A stretch of 64,000 bases of DNA from Rhynchopus sp. YZ270_cl-10 (taxonomy: Eukaryota; Euglenozoa; Diplonemea; Diplonemida; Diplonemidae). The stretch's first letter is position 1; each line of letters opens with the position of its first letter. The stretch is from NCBI GenBank assembly GCA_964035575.1, contig OZ037851.1, forward strand, positions 1,426,001 through 1,490,000. The letters run 5' to 3'. Below, piece after piece: positions 23,461-32,252 of this stretch. The notes below the pieces were generated by a model. That model was not told the origin of the DNA. It searched no databases and worked only from the letters and a program-made list of their open reading frames with translations. The position numbers and the translations under genes are program-made.

Positions 23461-24262
23461 TGTGCCCTTTTGTCACTCAATTGTAACCGATAATGTATGG
23501 GAGAATGAAATTTTATTTCCCAACCCAACAACAACGATAAAGCGTGAAGACAATAAATGAAATCAAAGCGGAATAAATTTGAGGTTTTGTGAGGCACTCA
23601 ACGAGTGTGCCGGCTCTGTGGCGTCACGGAGCCACCAACACTCCCCAGTCATTTTTCCTGCGCTTCCAGGAAAACTCGCGTTTGCGACCAGGCCGAAACG
23701 AAAAAATTTAATTCACAGCAAACAGGTGTGAGGGAGAAGAAAAGAAAGTGAACAAAAACGAAAAAACAATGTTTTTCTGAAATGTGATGTTGTTGGGGTG
23801 GGGAGAATAAAACAGTTCCAGAAAAGCTCCTGCGTCGGTTTTCTTTTGGTTAAAAAAATCACTCAGTAAAAAAAAGAACTTTTTCATCACTCCCCTCAAA
23901 CACCCTCAAACACTGCCAAAACGAAGAAGGACAGGATACATGACACTTACGGATACCAAGTCTCAGCGGGTATGAGAAGCAAGGAGGTGTACAAGAAGAA
24001 ATGGGACGAGTTCTTGCGGTTTTCAAACCTCGAGCGACTTGGTCCGCTTTGTATTGACACGGACCTCGACACCCCGACATGTACTGGCTTTTGAGAAAGG
24101 CAGTCGGTTCCTCGGTAGATTGCGTGCAAGTGAGGGAATATCCATCTGCTTGGAAGACGTCAAAACACCAAACATAGTATTTCGCGACATAAAGGGCAGA
24201 TCAAATACTCACTGCCTTACATTCTCGGTTACAATTGAGTGACACAAAGGGCAATACGTTTT
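23461..24262. mobile_element. Possible 0.8-kb inverted-repeat element
   Basis: The arm TGCCCTTTTGTCACTCAATT plus GTAACCGA (about 23463-23492) is repeated in reverse complement at about 24227-24253 with a few mismatches. The interior holds no open frame with recognisable protein. It could be a non-autonomous DNA transposon or a chance pair of copies of one short repeat. Confidence 0.4.
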
Positions 24263-24288
24263 TCACTTGTGGAATAAAATTACATATT

Positions 24289-24436
24289 GAGTGAAATAAG
24301 AACATTTTCTTGCACTTGCCACTAAAAAGGCACCCTCGTGACTCTCTCACTCTTATTCCCCTCGCTTCGCTCGGGAAATAACGCACTCGGGCACCTTTTT
24401 AGTGGCGCGTGAAATAAAATAGTTCTTATTTCACTC
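24289..24436. mobile_element. MITE-like foldback element, 148 bp
   Basis: The ends are perfect 15-bp inverted repeats (GAGTGAAATAAGAAC and its complement). A second inner pair follows (GCCACTAAAAAGG and CCTTTTTAGTGGC) and a CCTCGCTTCGCTCGG hairpin lies at the centre. No coding capacity. Confidence 0.65.
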
Positions 24437-24447
24437 GAATAAATAGT

Positions 24448-24751
24448 TATTATCTCACGGGCAATAATGTTGTGCTGCGTTTTCGAAATTCCTACAGTAT
24501 ATTTGACAAATGATGTATGACCACCTAGTACGGGGCGTCAAGGTTGGGTATGGTGAACAGTTCCTCGAAGTCCTATGACTGCAACCCTTTTGGTTGCATG
24601 CGCAGATCTCCTCCACATTGCTTTTGCGCCTACTCTCGGCATGGGTTTTGTTTTGTTCTTTGTGTGCGGAGATAATGTCTACTGTATTTTGTGTAATCTC
24701 CAGGAAGGAATTTCGAAAACGCGGCCAAACATTATTACACAAGTGAGATAA
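24448..24751. mobile_element. MITE-like foldback element, about 300 bp
   Basis: Imperfect inverted arms of about 48 bp begin TATCTCAC and contain GCGTTTTCGAAATTCCT (left, about 24478-24495) and its complement (right, about 24706-24723). The interior has a GCAACCCTTTTGGTTGC hairpin. No open frame of note. Confidence 0.6.
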
Positions 24752-25160
24752 AAAATTGTTGGCTCTCTCTCTGTTGTTTTGGCTTTTGTTTTTTTGTCTA
24801 TTTGTGACGAGGCCTGGAACACCTGAACATAGGCATATCTGGAAAATCTATCTGAGGTGTGGCAAATTAAATATATTCAAGCGTGTGGTTGAGGCGCACC
24901 TAAACATAAGTAAGTGCCAAGTCTGAACATTTATTTTCAGAGGCCTTAGTGAGGCTGTTTCGGCCTCGTTGCATTGTATCATGATGTAATAAGGTTCACA
25001 TACTTTCGATTCAAAGAAGAGAAAGCACACAAGAAAATAAAATGCTGCAAACCACTGGGTGTGTTGTTTGCATCTACACAAGTAACTGAAAGTTAAACAT
25101 TTACATACCTTGTCTTCCCCGTAGCCTCCGCCTTCGCTGCTGTCAAGCTGCCTTCTCTTG

Positions 25161-25454
25161 GTACCCAGTACCCAGTACCCAGTACCCAGTACCCAGTACC
25201 CAGTACCCAGTACCCAGTACCCAGTACCCAGTACCCAGTACCCAGTACCCAGTACCCAGTACCCAGTACCCAGTACCCAGTACCCAGTACCCAGTACCCA
25301 GTACCCAGTACCCAGTACCCAGTACCCAGTACCCAGTACCCAGTACCCAGTACCCAGTACCCAGTACCCAGTACCCAGTACCCAGTACCCAGTACCCAGT
25401 ACCCAGTACCCAGTACCCAGTACCCAGTACCCAGTACCCAGTACCCAGTACCCA
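25161..25454 (+). repeat. Perfect heptamer array (GTACCCA) x 42
   Basis: 294 bp are exactly 42 copies of GTACCCA without a visible interruption. Because 7 is not a multiple of 3, all frames without stops read as seven-residue repeats, so the open frames here are artefacts. The unit is not a known telomere repeat. Confidence 0.95.
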
Positions 25455-25469
25455 AATTGGTCGCCCCCT

Positions 25470-25855
25470 GGTTGGTCGAGAACCTAAAAATGCAAAAAAA
25501 CGCAAAATTCATGTGTTTTGACCATGTCTGGGTACACCAAATACACACCTCTGAACAAGCCTATACCCAGTAGTAGGCAACAAGCGCTATTTTTTGACCA
25601 AGAAAAAAAAAATCCCCCAAAAATTGGGTGTAGTAGGTCATAAAATGGCCCAAAAAATCCAAAGAAAACCTCAGATTGACCAAACAATGAAAAAAATTTT
25701 CAAGTCAAATTTTCAGCCAAAATACGGCTATTTTGGTTATACCATGTGTACTGTAGTGGCTATACAAGGCGATTTTCGGCCAAAAAAAATTTTTTTGGCC
25801 AAAAAAAAAATTTTTTTTTCGGCCCAAAAAAAAAAAATTTTTTTTTTTTGGGTCC
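25470..25855 (+). repeat. Diverged satellite unit followed by A/T homopolymers
   Basis: Contains TGCAAAAAAACGCAAAATT followed by TGTTTTGACCAT, a signature that recurs four or more times at 61.0-61.9 kb. It also holds the AAACCTCAGATTG stretch shared with 21.6 kb. Ends in alternating runs of A and T. Confidence 0.6.
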
Positions 25856-25970
25856 GACTGTCGGACCCCAGAGTCCGACAGACGGACTCCAGAGTCCGTC
25901 TGTCGGACCCCTGAGTCCGACTGTCGGACTCAGGGGGTCCGACTGTCGGACTCAGGGGGTAAGTCCGTTA
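25856..25970. repeat. Palindromic GTCCGACTGTCGGAC array, second copy
   Basis: Five or six units of the same palindrome as at 21803-21921, including tandem GTCCGACTGTCGGACTCAGG. It lies just beyond the 3' side of the LINE, whose exact end is not resolved. Confidence 0.8.
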
Positions 25971-26113
25971 TTTACACACTCCAAGCACGACAGACCGCAC
26001 CGTGTGGTATTCACTCTCGTCTCTTTAGCGCTGCCGAGGCAGTGTGGCCGCTCTTTTTTGTTCTATCCAGAGTAAACCCGGGACCGTGTCCCAGCTGGTG
26101 CCGTTTTTCACAT

Positions 26114-29100
26114 CTAGGACGTGCGGGTTGCCGTTTTATATGCGCTGTCTTCGGTGGGTGTGACGGTGAGCTGCGCTGCCACCCTCTTGATCTGAGAGGC
26201 GGCCGTCATCATCGCTATGGGTTCCAGCTGTGGTACCATGGCGTTCGCGTGCCGCTTTGCCTCTTTGTCCGCAGCTTCGTTTCCAGGTAGGCCGATATGG
26301 CTTGGGACGTACTGGAAGTCTACGCGTACTCCTTTGCGCGTGAGTGTGTGTATCGCACGCCATATGTCGTGCAGTGAATGCTCGACAGCCTTCTGTGGTC
26401 CTCCCTCTAGGGCGCGGATTGAGGACTGGCTGTCTGTGAGGATCGCCACTCTCGCGTGTTTGGTGGTAGTGGTGCGGTTTGCAAGGTCGGTGAGTGCCTC
26501 ACGGATTGCCGTCTGCTCGGCTTGGTAGGCCACGCATCGCCTGCCTGCCCCCTTGCCGAAGACGTGGATCATGTTGTCGTCAGCGTCCGTCACTGCACAT
26601 CCCGCCCCGCCGATGTTCGTGTCGGACAGTGATCCGTCGGTGTACGTGCTGTAGTCGTACTGGGGTAGCTTGTCGAGGGCCTCCTGCGTTTTTTCCAGAG
26701 CTTCCTCTTTGGTTTGTTTAGAGTCCGCTCGGAGGACTCCTGGGATGGTGGGGTGCAGCGTAAGCTTATCCTGTACTTCCTCCCATTGCCAGGGGGGCAC
26801 AGGGTAGTGGAGCGCAATGGTGCTCCGAGTTGTGTGCTGAGTGTACATCTTTGTTTCCTCAACGGTGTTCGTGGCTGCTCTAAGCCATGTAGTGTTGGAG
26901 TGTTTTTTGGTTGACTGCACGGCGGTGTACGCGGGCGAGTCATGTATGCGGTTGGCGCGCTCGTACAGCTTTGCTCCTTCCGCTTGTGCAATTTCAGCGA
27001 TTGATCGCAGGTTCGCCTCCCAGAGAAGGTTCTCCGTCGCTGTGGTGCGTAGACAGCCGGTGATCAGTCTGGCTGCGCCGTGGTGGAGGGTCTCAAGATG
27101 GGTTCGGTTCTTCTTGAGCAGTGCGTGTCCCCACACTCCTATCCCGTAGGTGAGCACGGGCAGCACATATGTCATGTACACTTGTCGCATGGTGTCTGCT
27201 TCCGCACCCCAGTCCTCGCCTCCTAGTGCGTACAGTACGGAGAGTTGTTGTTTGTACTTTGTGCACACTGATTCCATGTGTTGTATCATGTTGCATTCGT
27301 CATCTATTAGGATGCCGAGGTACTGTGTCAGTCGGGTTGTAGGCACGCGTTTCCCATTGCTGTAGTGCACTGCGAATTGCTTGTCTCTGACGTTGTTGGG
27401 GTCTTTTTTGGTGGTGAAGGCTAGGAGGTTCGTTTTGTCGTCGTCGGTGGAGATTCGGAGGCCCATTGGGGGGAGTTCACGTTCAAGTACTTCGATAGCC
27501 TTTTGTGCGGATAAAGCGGCTTCGTCGGTGTTGTTGCCAATGCACAGGATTGCGAGGTCGTCGGCGTACATGCACACATGCCCGTCCACGCACTCTAGGG
27601 TTTTCGCCAGGTTTGCCATGACTACGTTGAAGAGTAGGGGGGAGAGCACTGTGCCTTGGGGTACGCCCTCCTCCATGTCGTAGAACTCGCTGACGTGACC
27701 TGCCACGGTCGCCGCTGCTCGTCTGTTGCTGAGGTATGCACCAATCCATTTCTGGTACGTGAGTGGGAAGTCGTGCAGGTGTTGTAGGATGGCACTGCGT
27801 TTGAGGCGGTCGTACGCCTTCTCTAGGTCGACTTTGAGTAGGATTGCACTGCGTCCTTCCTCTACTGTGTCCTTGGCCAGTTGCGTTACCAGTGCGATGC
27901 TGTCGATCGTGGATCTCTTTTTCCTGAAACCTGCTTGGGCCTTGTGGAGGTTAGGGAACTGCTCATCAGGGTCTTCCATGAGCTGGTGTAGGCGGTGTCC
28001 GATCATGCGCTCGAGCACCTTGCTCACTGTACTCGTCAGTGCAATTGGTCTGTACGAAGCAGGGAGGTGGTCCGGTTTCGAAGGCTTGTGGATGGGCATC
28101 AGTAGAGAAGTCGTCCATTCCAGTGGGAGTGTGCCACTACTCCACGAGAGGTTCATGATATGCAGGAGACCCTTCCTCGCCTCCGGTCCCATGTGTCGTA
28201 GCATCTCGTTGTGTATGTTGTCCATGCCTGGTGTTTTGTTGTCTTCCAGGTTGTTCACGATGGTGTTGAGCTCCTGCATTGTAAAGGCACGCTCTGATTC
28301 GTGGTATGGGACGTCCGTCGGTGTTGTGGCTACGTCCTCCGTGTCTGTGGGGTCTTTGCGGCTCACGTCTGAGTAGTGCCTACCAAATATGTTCGCTTTG
28401 GCTGTGTTGTCGGTGATGGTGGTGCCGTTCTCCGTCAGTGGGTACTGCTGCGACTTATCGGCTCTGCCGTCCAGTTCGCGTAGTAGGTGGTAGATGTGTG
28501 AGGACCCCGCAGCCTTGTCGCACCTTGCCTCCCATATCGTGCGTTTGCTGTCGCGGATTTCCGTGGCCACATTTTGTTTTAGGCAGCTGAGGGAGTCACT
28601 ATCATTTTGTGTGGGTGGTGTTGTCTGCTTCTGCAGTTGCGCGATCTTCTGGTCTCGGCGCTTCATTGCTTTGCGTACTGCACCTGTGCACCACCTTCGC
28701 TTAGCTTGCCGTCGTCGATGCGTCGGGATGTGTCGTCGTGCCACGTTTCTCACCATGCCAGCCCACTTCGCATACGCTGTCGCGGGGTTGTGCCACTTTA
28801 GGGTTGCATCAGCACTTCGCTCAAGTTCTGCAGTGTAGTCACCCCACCTGGCCCTGTTCCAATCCCACAGGGTTTTCCCGCTCCGTTTGATGTTCGAGTA
28901 CTTCGGTGGAGGTGGTGTGGTGCTGTCAATCTCGAATTCCATTGGGAGATGGTCCGATAAGCCGTTATCTAGAACCCGCCATTTGATCGGCCATTTTCTT
29001 GTCTCGTCTTTGTTATTGTCACCTTTCGCTATGACCACGTCTGGTGAAGTTTTGGATTTTCCAATCCTTGTCGCAGTTTGGGGGTCATTCCAGATTTGCA

Positions 29101-29740
29101 TGCCGTCAGTGTTACCGACCCAGTCGTGGATTTTTGTGCCGGTTTTGTTCGGGATCGCCTTGCTCCACTGCGCATGATGGGCGTTGAGGTCTCCAGCTAT
29201 CACTACTTGTTCGGTGGGGAGGTCTTCGCAGTCGAAGTCATCTTTGCGTATGTCGTTCTTTTGCTCCCCCACTGCGCTTGGCCGATATACATTGACAAAG
29301 CGTATACCGTGCACTGTGACGTCGAGCCGTTCGGTGACTTTCCACTTCGAGAACGTGTGGACTTGGGCTGGATGTTTGTCACGCACCAGTGTTACTATCC
29401 CGCCTCCATGTGTTTCACTGGTTTTTTTGGTACGGCCTTCCGTTCTTTTGCGGGTGTAGCTGCGGTAGCCGTCGATCTTGAACGTATTGGCTTGTCCGCT
29501 CGCTTTCAGTTCTTGGAGCATGACAATGTCATACTCCTTCTTGGTTATGTGCCGCCTTATTTCAGCTCTCTTAGTGTCGGTGAGTCCGTTGATGTTCCAA
29601 CAGAGACATCTCAGCGGACCCGGATTCGGATGTATCCCTGCTATCACAAGTAGAAGTAGTACCGTTGTGGATAGGTATTTAAGCAAGGAGGGGGTGTTTA
29701 GGGAGTGTGATAGGTGGAGGTGAGTTGTCAACGTCTCCCT
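26114..29740 (-). CDS. LINE ORF2 polyprotein: 2A-like peptide, endonuclease, reverse transcriptase, RNase H
   Basis: About 1,200 codons in the -1 frame relative to ORF1. There is no ATG near the ORF1 stop; the first in-frame one falls inside the endonuclease. Domains in order: 2A-like GIHPNPGP (29615-29638); AP-like endonuclease (about 29614-28935) with CWNINGL, QEL, GDLNAHH and SDH; reverse transcriptase (about 28130-27300) with SYRPIAL, QAGFRKKRSTID, KVDLEKAYD, VPQGTVLSPLLFN and YADD (27554-27568); RNase H (about 26640-26230) with TDGS, AEQTAIREA, TDSQS and NEAADKEA. All metal-binding acids are present. Translation probably needs a -1 shift at the A-run ending ORF1, or re-initiation. No C-terminal zinc knuckle was seen. 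Confidence 0.88.
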   Translation of the reverse strand, partial: RETLTTHLHLSHSLNTPSLLKYLSTTVLLLLVIAGIHPNPGPLRCLCWNINGLTDTKRAEIRRHITKKEYDIVMLQELKASGQANTFKIDGYRSYTRKRTEGRTKKTSETHGGGIVTLVRDKHPAQVHTFSKWKVTERLDVTVHGIRFVNVYRPSAVGEQKNDIRKDDFDCEDLPTEQVVIAGDLNAHHAQWSKAIPNKTGTKIHDWVGNTDGMQIWNDPQTATRIGKSKTSPDVVIAKGDNNKDETRKWPIKWRVLDNGLSDHLPMEFEIDSTTPPPPKYSNIKRSGKTLWDWNRARWGDYTAELERSADATLKWHNPATAYAKWAGMVRNVARRHIPTHRRRQAKRRWCTGAVRKAMKRRDQKIAQLQKQTTPPTQNDSDSLSCLKQNVATEIRDSKRTIWEARCDKAAGSSHIYHLLRELDGRADKSQQYPLTENGTTITDNTAKANIFGRHYSDVSRKDPTDTEDVATTPTDVPYHESERAFTMQELNTIVNNLEDNKTPGMDNIHNEMLRHMGPEARKGLLHIMNLSWSSGTLPLEWTTSLLMPIHKPSKPDHLPASYRPIALTSTVSKVLERMIGHRLHQLMEDPDEQFPNLHKAQAGFRKKRSTIDSIALVTQLAKDTVEEGRSAILLKVDLEKAYDRLKRSAILQHLHDFPLTYQKWIGAYLSNRRAAATVAGHVSEFYDMEEGVPQGTVLSPLLFNVVMANLAKTLECVDGHVCMYADDLAILCIGNNTDEAALSAQKAIEVLERELPPMGLRISTDDDKTNLLAFTTKKDPNNVRDKQFAVHYSNGKRVPTTRLTQYLGILIDDECNMIQHMESVCTKYKQQLSVLYALGGEDWGAEADTMRQVYMTYVLPVLTYGIGVWGHALLKKNRTHLETLHHGAARLITGCLRTTATENLLWEANLRSIAEIAQAEGAKLYERANRIHDSPAYTAVQSTKKHSNTTWLRAATNTVEETKMYTQHTTRSTIALHYPVPPWQWEEVQDKLTLHPTIPGVLRADSKQTKEEALEKTQEALDKLPQYDYSTYTDGSLSDTNIGGAGCAVTDADDNMIHVFGKGAGRRCVAYQAEQTAIREALTDLANRTTTTKHARVAILTDSQSSIRALEGGPQKAVEHSLHDIWRAIHTLTRKGVRVDFQYVPSHIGLPGNEAADKEAKRHANAMVPQLEPIAMMTAASQIKRVAAQLTVTPTEDSAYKTATRTS
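29615..29638 (-). other. 2A-like ribosome-skipping motif GIHPNPGP
   Basis: A hydrophobic run (VLLLLVIA) leads into G-I-H-P-N-P-G-P immediately before the endonuclease. The classical motif is D-V/I-E-x-N-P-G-P; here Asp is Gly and Glu is His. Skipping would release ORF2 beginning with proline. Confidence 0.55.
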
Positions 29741-31305
29741 TTTTTGGCGGATGGTGGTGTTCTGGGAGCTCGTCTGTCTCTGCCGTCTCGTTCGCTTCGT
29801 CCGTCTCGTCCGTCTTCCGTCGCGTCCTTTGGCATTCGAGTTTTGGTGGCAATTGCTTCTGCAATTAGTCCCGGAAGCCGGGACGTCAGGTTGTTGAAGC
29901 TGGCCTGTAGCCCTTGCAGACCGGTCTGAAGGTCCCTTTGCATCGTCAAAAGTTCTGTTACGTTGCGCTGCAGTTCCTCTATAGCGCCTTTGTTGTTGTG
30001 AATTTGTGAATTTAGGTTTTTTTGGGTGTCGCTCATCTGCGACATCTTCGCTGCGAAGTCGTTCCGCAGTGAGGAGATGTTGGTGGCGTTCTGGGAGGTG
30101 GCGGCCCTGCTTGCTGCATCGACGGTGGCTGTTGTTGCGGATGGTGCGGCTGCGGCGGCTGGTGCAGGCGCTGCGTTGCTGTTGGAGCCTCTGACGACGT
30201 TGCTCCATGCTGTGGTGTTGTTTGCCAGGTTGTTTACAAAGGTGGTGGGTTTGGCGGCGGGTCTCTTCTTCTTTGGCCTGCGGAGCTTGTGGGAGGTGGA
30301 GACTTCTCGCGTGGTGATGTTTCTGTTGTTGAATAAGAAGAATTGGGGGAGCGTCTGTTGGGTTCGGATTTTGACCATCTGTGTAGTACCCGCTTGTTGG
30401 TGAGCTATGACGGAGCAGACAATGCCATTTGTGCTGAGGGCCCCCACTAGGGCCTCGGGGTGTGTGAGGTAGTGCATCCCTGTCAGCACGAAGTGTCTCT
30501 CGGTGGCCATCTCTGGCTTCCCAATCTCTGTCCAGGCCGCTGTGATGTGCTCCCGTTCGGTGACGATGCCAAATGCTTTGGTTGACTTTATTAGCCGTCC
30601 TGCGTGTTTTGTAGCAAACGTGATTGCGTCTGCGAGGGTGGCAGTGGGTGGGAGCCAGACTACGGGCTCGTTGGTGACGGCTTTGGGTCTGACGATGACA
30701 CCAGATTGTCCTGACATCTCCCTCAGCGGCTTTCTCAGGGATACGGTGGCGGTGATGCGGCGCTCCCCTGCAGGGCGCACGCTGGCTACATCTGCACTGA
30801 GCCCGTTGAGGAACTTGCGTGCGGTGTCGAGCGGTTTCGTTAGCCATTCCGGGTTGGCGGCTACTGCCTCGTCGAGGACTTCCAGCTTTATCTCCTCCAG
30901 CTGGTGCGTGTTGGATGCCCCGAAAGAGGGGATGTTGTTCTTGTAGTTGGGGGCGGTGGAGGACAACACAAACAGGTGCACCTTTTTGAGGTAGCACTCC
31001 CCGTTCGGCTTCTGCACAATGCACTCCTGCGTGCTGTGCGCTTTGTGTCCCTGTATTGGGGCGGTGGTGGCGATGGCGATGACGGGTCCGTTCGGTGGGA
31101 CCGCGTTCTTTGACGCAAGGTAGGTGTCTGCGTCGGCTAGCTTCAGCAGCGCAATAAAGCCTCGCTGCTCCGGGTTCCCGCTCCTGTAACGTTGTTGGAA
31201 GGTGGTGGGGTTTAGGACCTCTGTGTCCCAGTCCTCTTGACGGAGGGTGTGCATCCCGGCCGTTGCTGCTTCGCTTCTTTCGCCATGGAGGTCCTCCATG
31301 CCCAA
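29728..31305 (-). CDS. LINE ORF1 protein, 525 aa
   Basis: The frame starts MGMEDLHGERSEAATAG. No CCHC knuckle or typical RRM is obvious. Residues ~290-300 are basic (LRRPKKKRPAAKP). Residues ~365-480 form a coiled coil (KMSQMSDTQKNLNSQIHNNK through LQGLQASFNNL), as expected for trimerising ORF1 proteins. The tail is very basic (about residues 495-525) and ends PPSAKKGRR plus stop. ORF1 proteins of LINEs bind element RNA and chaperone target-primed reverse transcription. The stop lies inside the ORF2 frame, 7 nt beyond an A6-G3 run. Confidence 0.8.
   Translation of the reverse strand: MGMEDLHGERSEAATAGMHTLRQEDWDTEVLNPTTFQQRYRSGNPEQRGFIALLKLADADTYLASKNAVPPNGPVIAIATTAPIQGHKAHSTQECIVQKPNGECYLKKVHLFVLSSTAPNYKNNIPSFGASNTHQLEEIKLEVLDEAVAANPEWLTKPLDTARKFLNGLSADVASVRPAGERRITATVSLRKPLREMSGQSGVIVRPKAVTNEPVVWLPPTATLADAITFATKHAGRLIKSTKAFGIVTEREHITAAWTEIGKPEMATERHFVLTGMHYLTHPEALVGALSTNGIVCSVIAHQQAGTTQMVKIRTQQTLPQFFLFNNRNITTREVSTSHKLRRPKKKRPAAKPTTFVNNLANNTTAWSNVVRGSNSNAAPAPAAAAAPSATTATVDAASRAATSQNATNISSLRNDFAAKMSQMSDTQKNLNSQIHNNKGAIEELQRNVTELLTMQRDLQTGLQGLQASFNNLTSRLPGLIAEAIATKTRMPKDATEDGRDGRSERDGRDRRAPRTPPSAKKGRR
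29737..29745 (-). promoter_or_regulatory. Candidate -1 frameshift site at the ORF1/ORF2 overlap
   Basis: On the minus strand ORF1 reads GCC AAA AAA GGG AGA CGT TGA. ORF2 is read one base back (CAA AAA AGG GAG). The A6-G3 run lets tRNA-Lys slip, though it is not a perfect X-XXY-YYZ heptamer. Confidence 0.45.
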
Positions 31306-31470
31306 GTCCGCCGCGTGGAGGCAGGCTGTCGCAGATCGGTAAGGTAATTGCTTAGAATGTAATAGTGACGATAGTTTTGATGTGTGGACTCTGGTGACGA
31401 GGGTGAGGTTTTTTCAAAACGGCCAAAAATAAATCCTGATATTATTTACTAATATTTCACCCCTACACAG

Positions 31471-31658
31471 TGTGCTGACCACATACGATGGAACGAAGAT
31501 GGCAGGTGCAGTGGCACCCTTGGTCGTGGAGTACAACGGTGGTATGTCCCTCACAAATTGTATCTAATCACACCCCTTCTTCAGTGCTGCGACACCCTTC
31601 CCATGCATTCAATCCGTACCCAAAAGGGAAGAAAGGTGGGAAGCGATGGGCACACTAG
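31471..31658 (+). CDS. Last two exons of an unrecognised gene
   Basis: Exon 31471-31541 follows the acceptor CCCCTACACAG. It reads VLTTYDGTKMAGAVAPLVVE and YNG, then a GTATGT donor. A 43-nt intron ends TTCTTCAG at 31584. The final exon, 31585-31658, reads VLRHPSHAFNPYPKGKKGGK plus RWAH and stop. The phase is consistent and the basic tail looks authentic. Upstream exons are missing: the LINE occupies the space immediately 5', in the opposite orientation. The host gene may therefore have been interrupted, or its other exons lie before 26 kb and were not recognised. Family not identified. Confidence 0.5.
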
Positions 31659-32252
31659 CAGCCGTCACCACCAGAGCGAGAGAGAGATGACGCTAAGAAA
31701 AACGAACGGATCCGACAAGGCTTGCGGGGGATGGGGGGGTTAAAATAGGATTGTATTTCAGCTAAATATAAGCGCGTTTTGTTTCCGGCTAGCCAACTCT
31801 GCAACCGATTCAGAAATCATGCCATATGATTTCAATGTTAAAGAGTGCGGCAACGAAAACAAAATGTCTTTTCAAAATCGGGTAGTTTGGGGCTGAGGGC
31901 AGGAAAAATAAAACGCCAGTACGATTCTGCCTCAGTACTGTACCAACCTGCTGGGGTTTTAGAATTTCACCCCAAATAACGTTTTTTTTTTGGGATATAT
32001 GTCCCCTTCAAAGATTATTGATTTGAGTAGAGATTAACACATTGTCCCCGCATTTCTTTGACGATACCTCACCTCACCCCACCCCACCCCCAACGCTATT
32101 AGACGAACGCCAAACAGTCTTTTACCATCGCTTATCCCAAACCCTCTCCTCTGTAGCCATTTTTATAGAATATATGCACCACACACACCCTTCAGCCACA
32201 ACACAGCACCATGCGAGAACGCTAACCCTCACCCTTTTTTGGGTGTTTCCGC
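31659..32252 (+). other. 5' region of the channel gene with a short upstream ORF
   Basis: A spacer of ~550 nt without a gene, then an acceptor-like CCACAACACAG at about 32206 and an ATG at 32211 that opens a four-codon frame (M-R-E-R-stop) before the channel start. The upstream ORF could reduce translation. Confidence 0.4.

Larger units (their letters stand above)
26114..31305 (-). mobile_element. LINE (APE-type non-LTR retrotransposon), both ORFs open
   Basis: Coding span of a non-LTR element on the minus strand, against the direction of the host genes. Order: ORF1 (29728-31305), then ORF2 with an AP-like endonuclease, reverse transcriptase and RNase H (26114 to about 29740). All catalytic motifs are present and no frame break is seen inside either ORF, so the copy may be young. 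The 5' end lies near 31310-31340 and the 3' end between 25971 and 26113; no poly(A) tail or clear target-site duplication was identified. EN + RT + RNase H plus a 2A-like peptide resembles the ingi/L1Tc group of trypanosomes and the wider I/ingi superfamily. Confidence 0.9.

Noticed and set aside
24289-24436. Foldback sequence taken as a CRISPR-like or attachment site
   Set aside because: Only one unit, no spacers, eukaryotic setting; a MITE-like element fits better.
25161-25454. GTACCCA array as a telomere or interstitial telomere
   Set aside because: The unit does not fit TTAGGG-type or other known telomere repeats and is flanked by ordinary sequence on both sides.
25093-25548. Open frames of 109-151 codons on both strands with a seven-residue repeat
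   Set aside because: They arise because the 7-bp array has no stop in these frames; not genes.
26114-31024. Continuous 1,636-codon frame treated as one LINE protein
   Set aside because: Its first ~430 codons are the shadow of ORF1 in another frame and have no protein character; ORF2 proper starts near the A6-G3 run.
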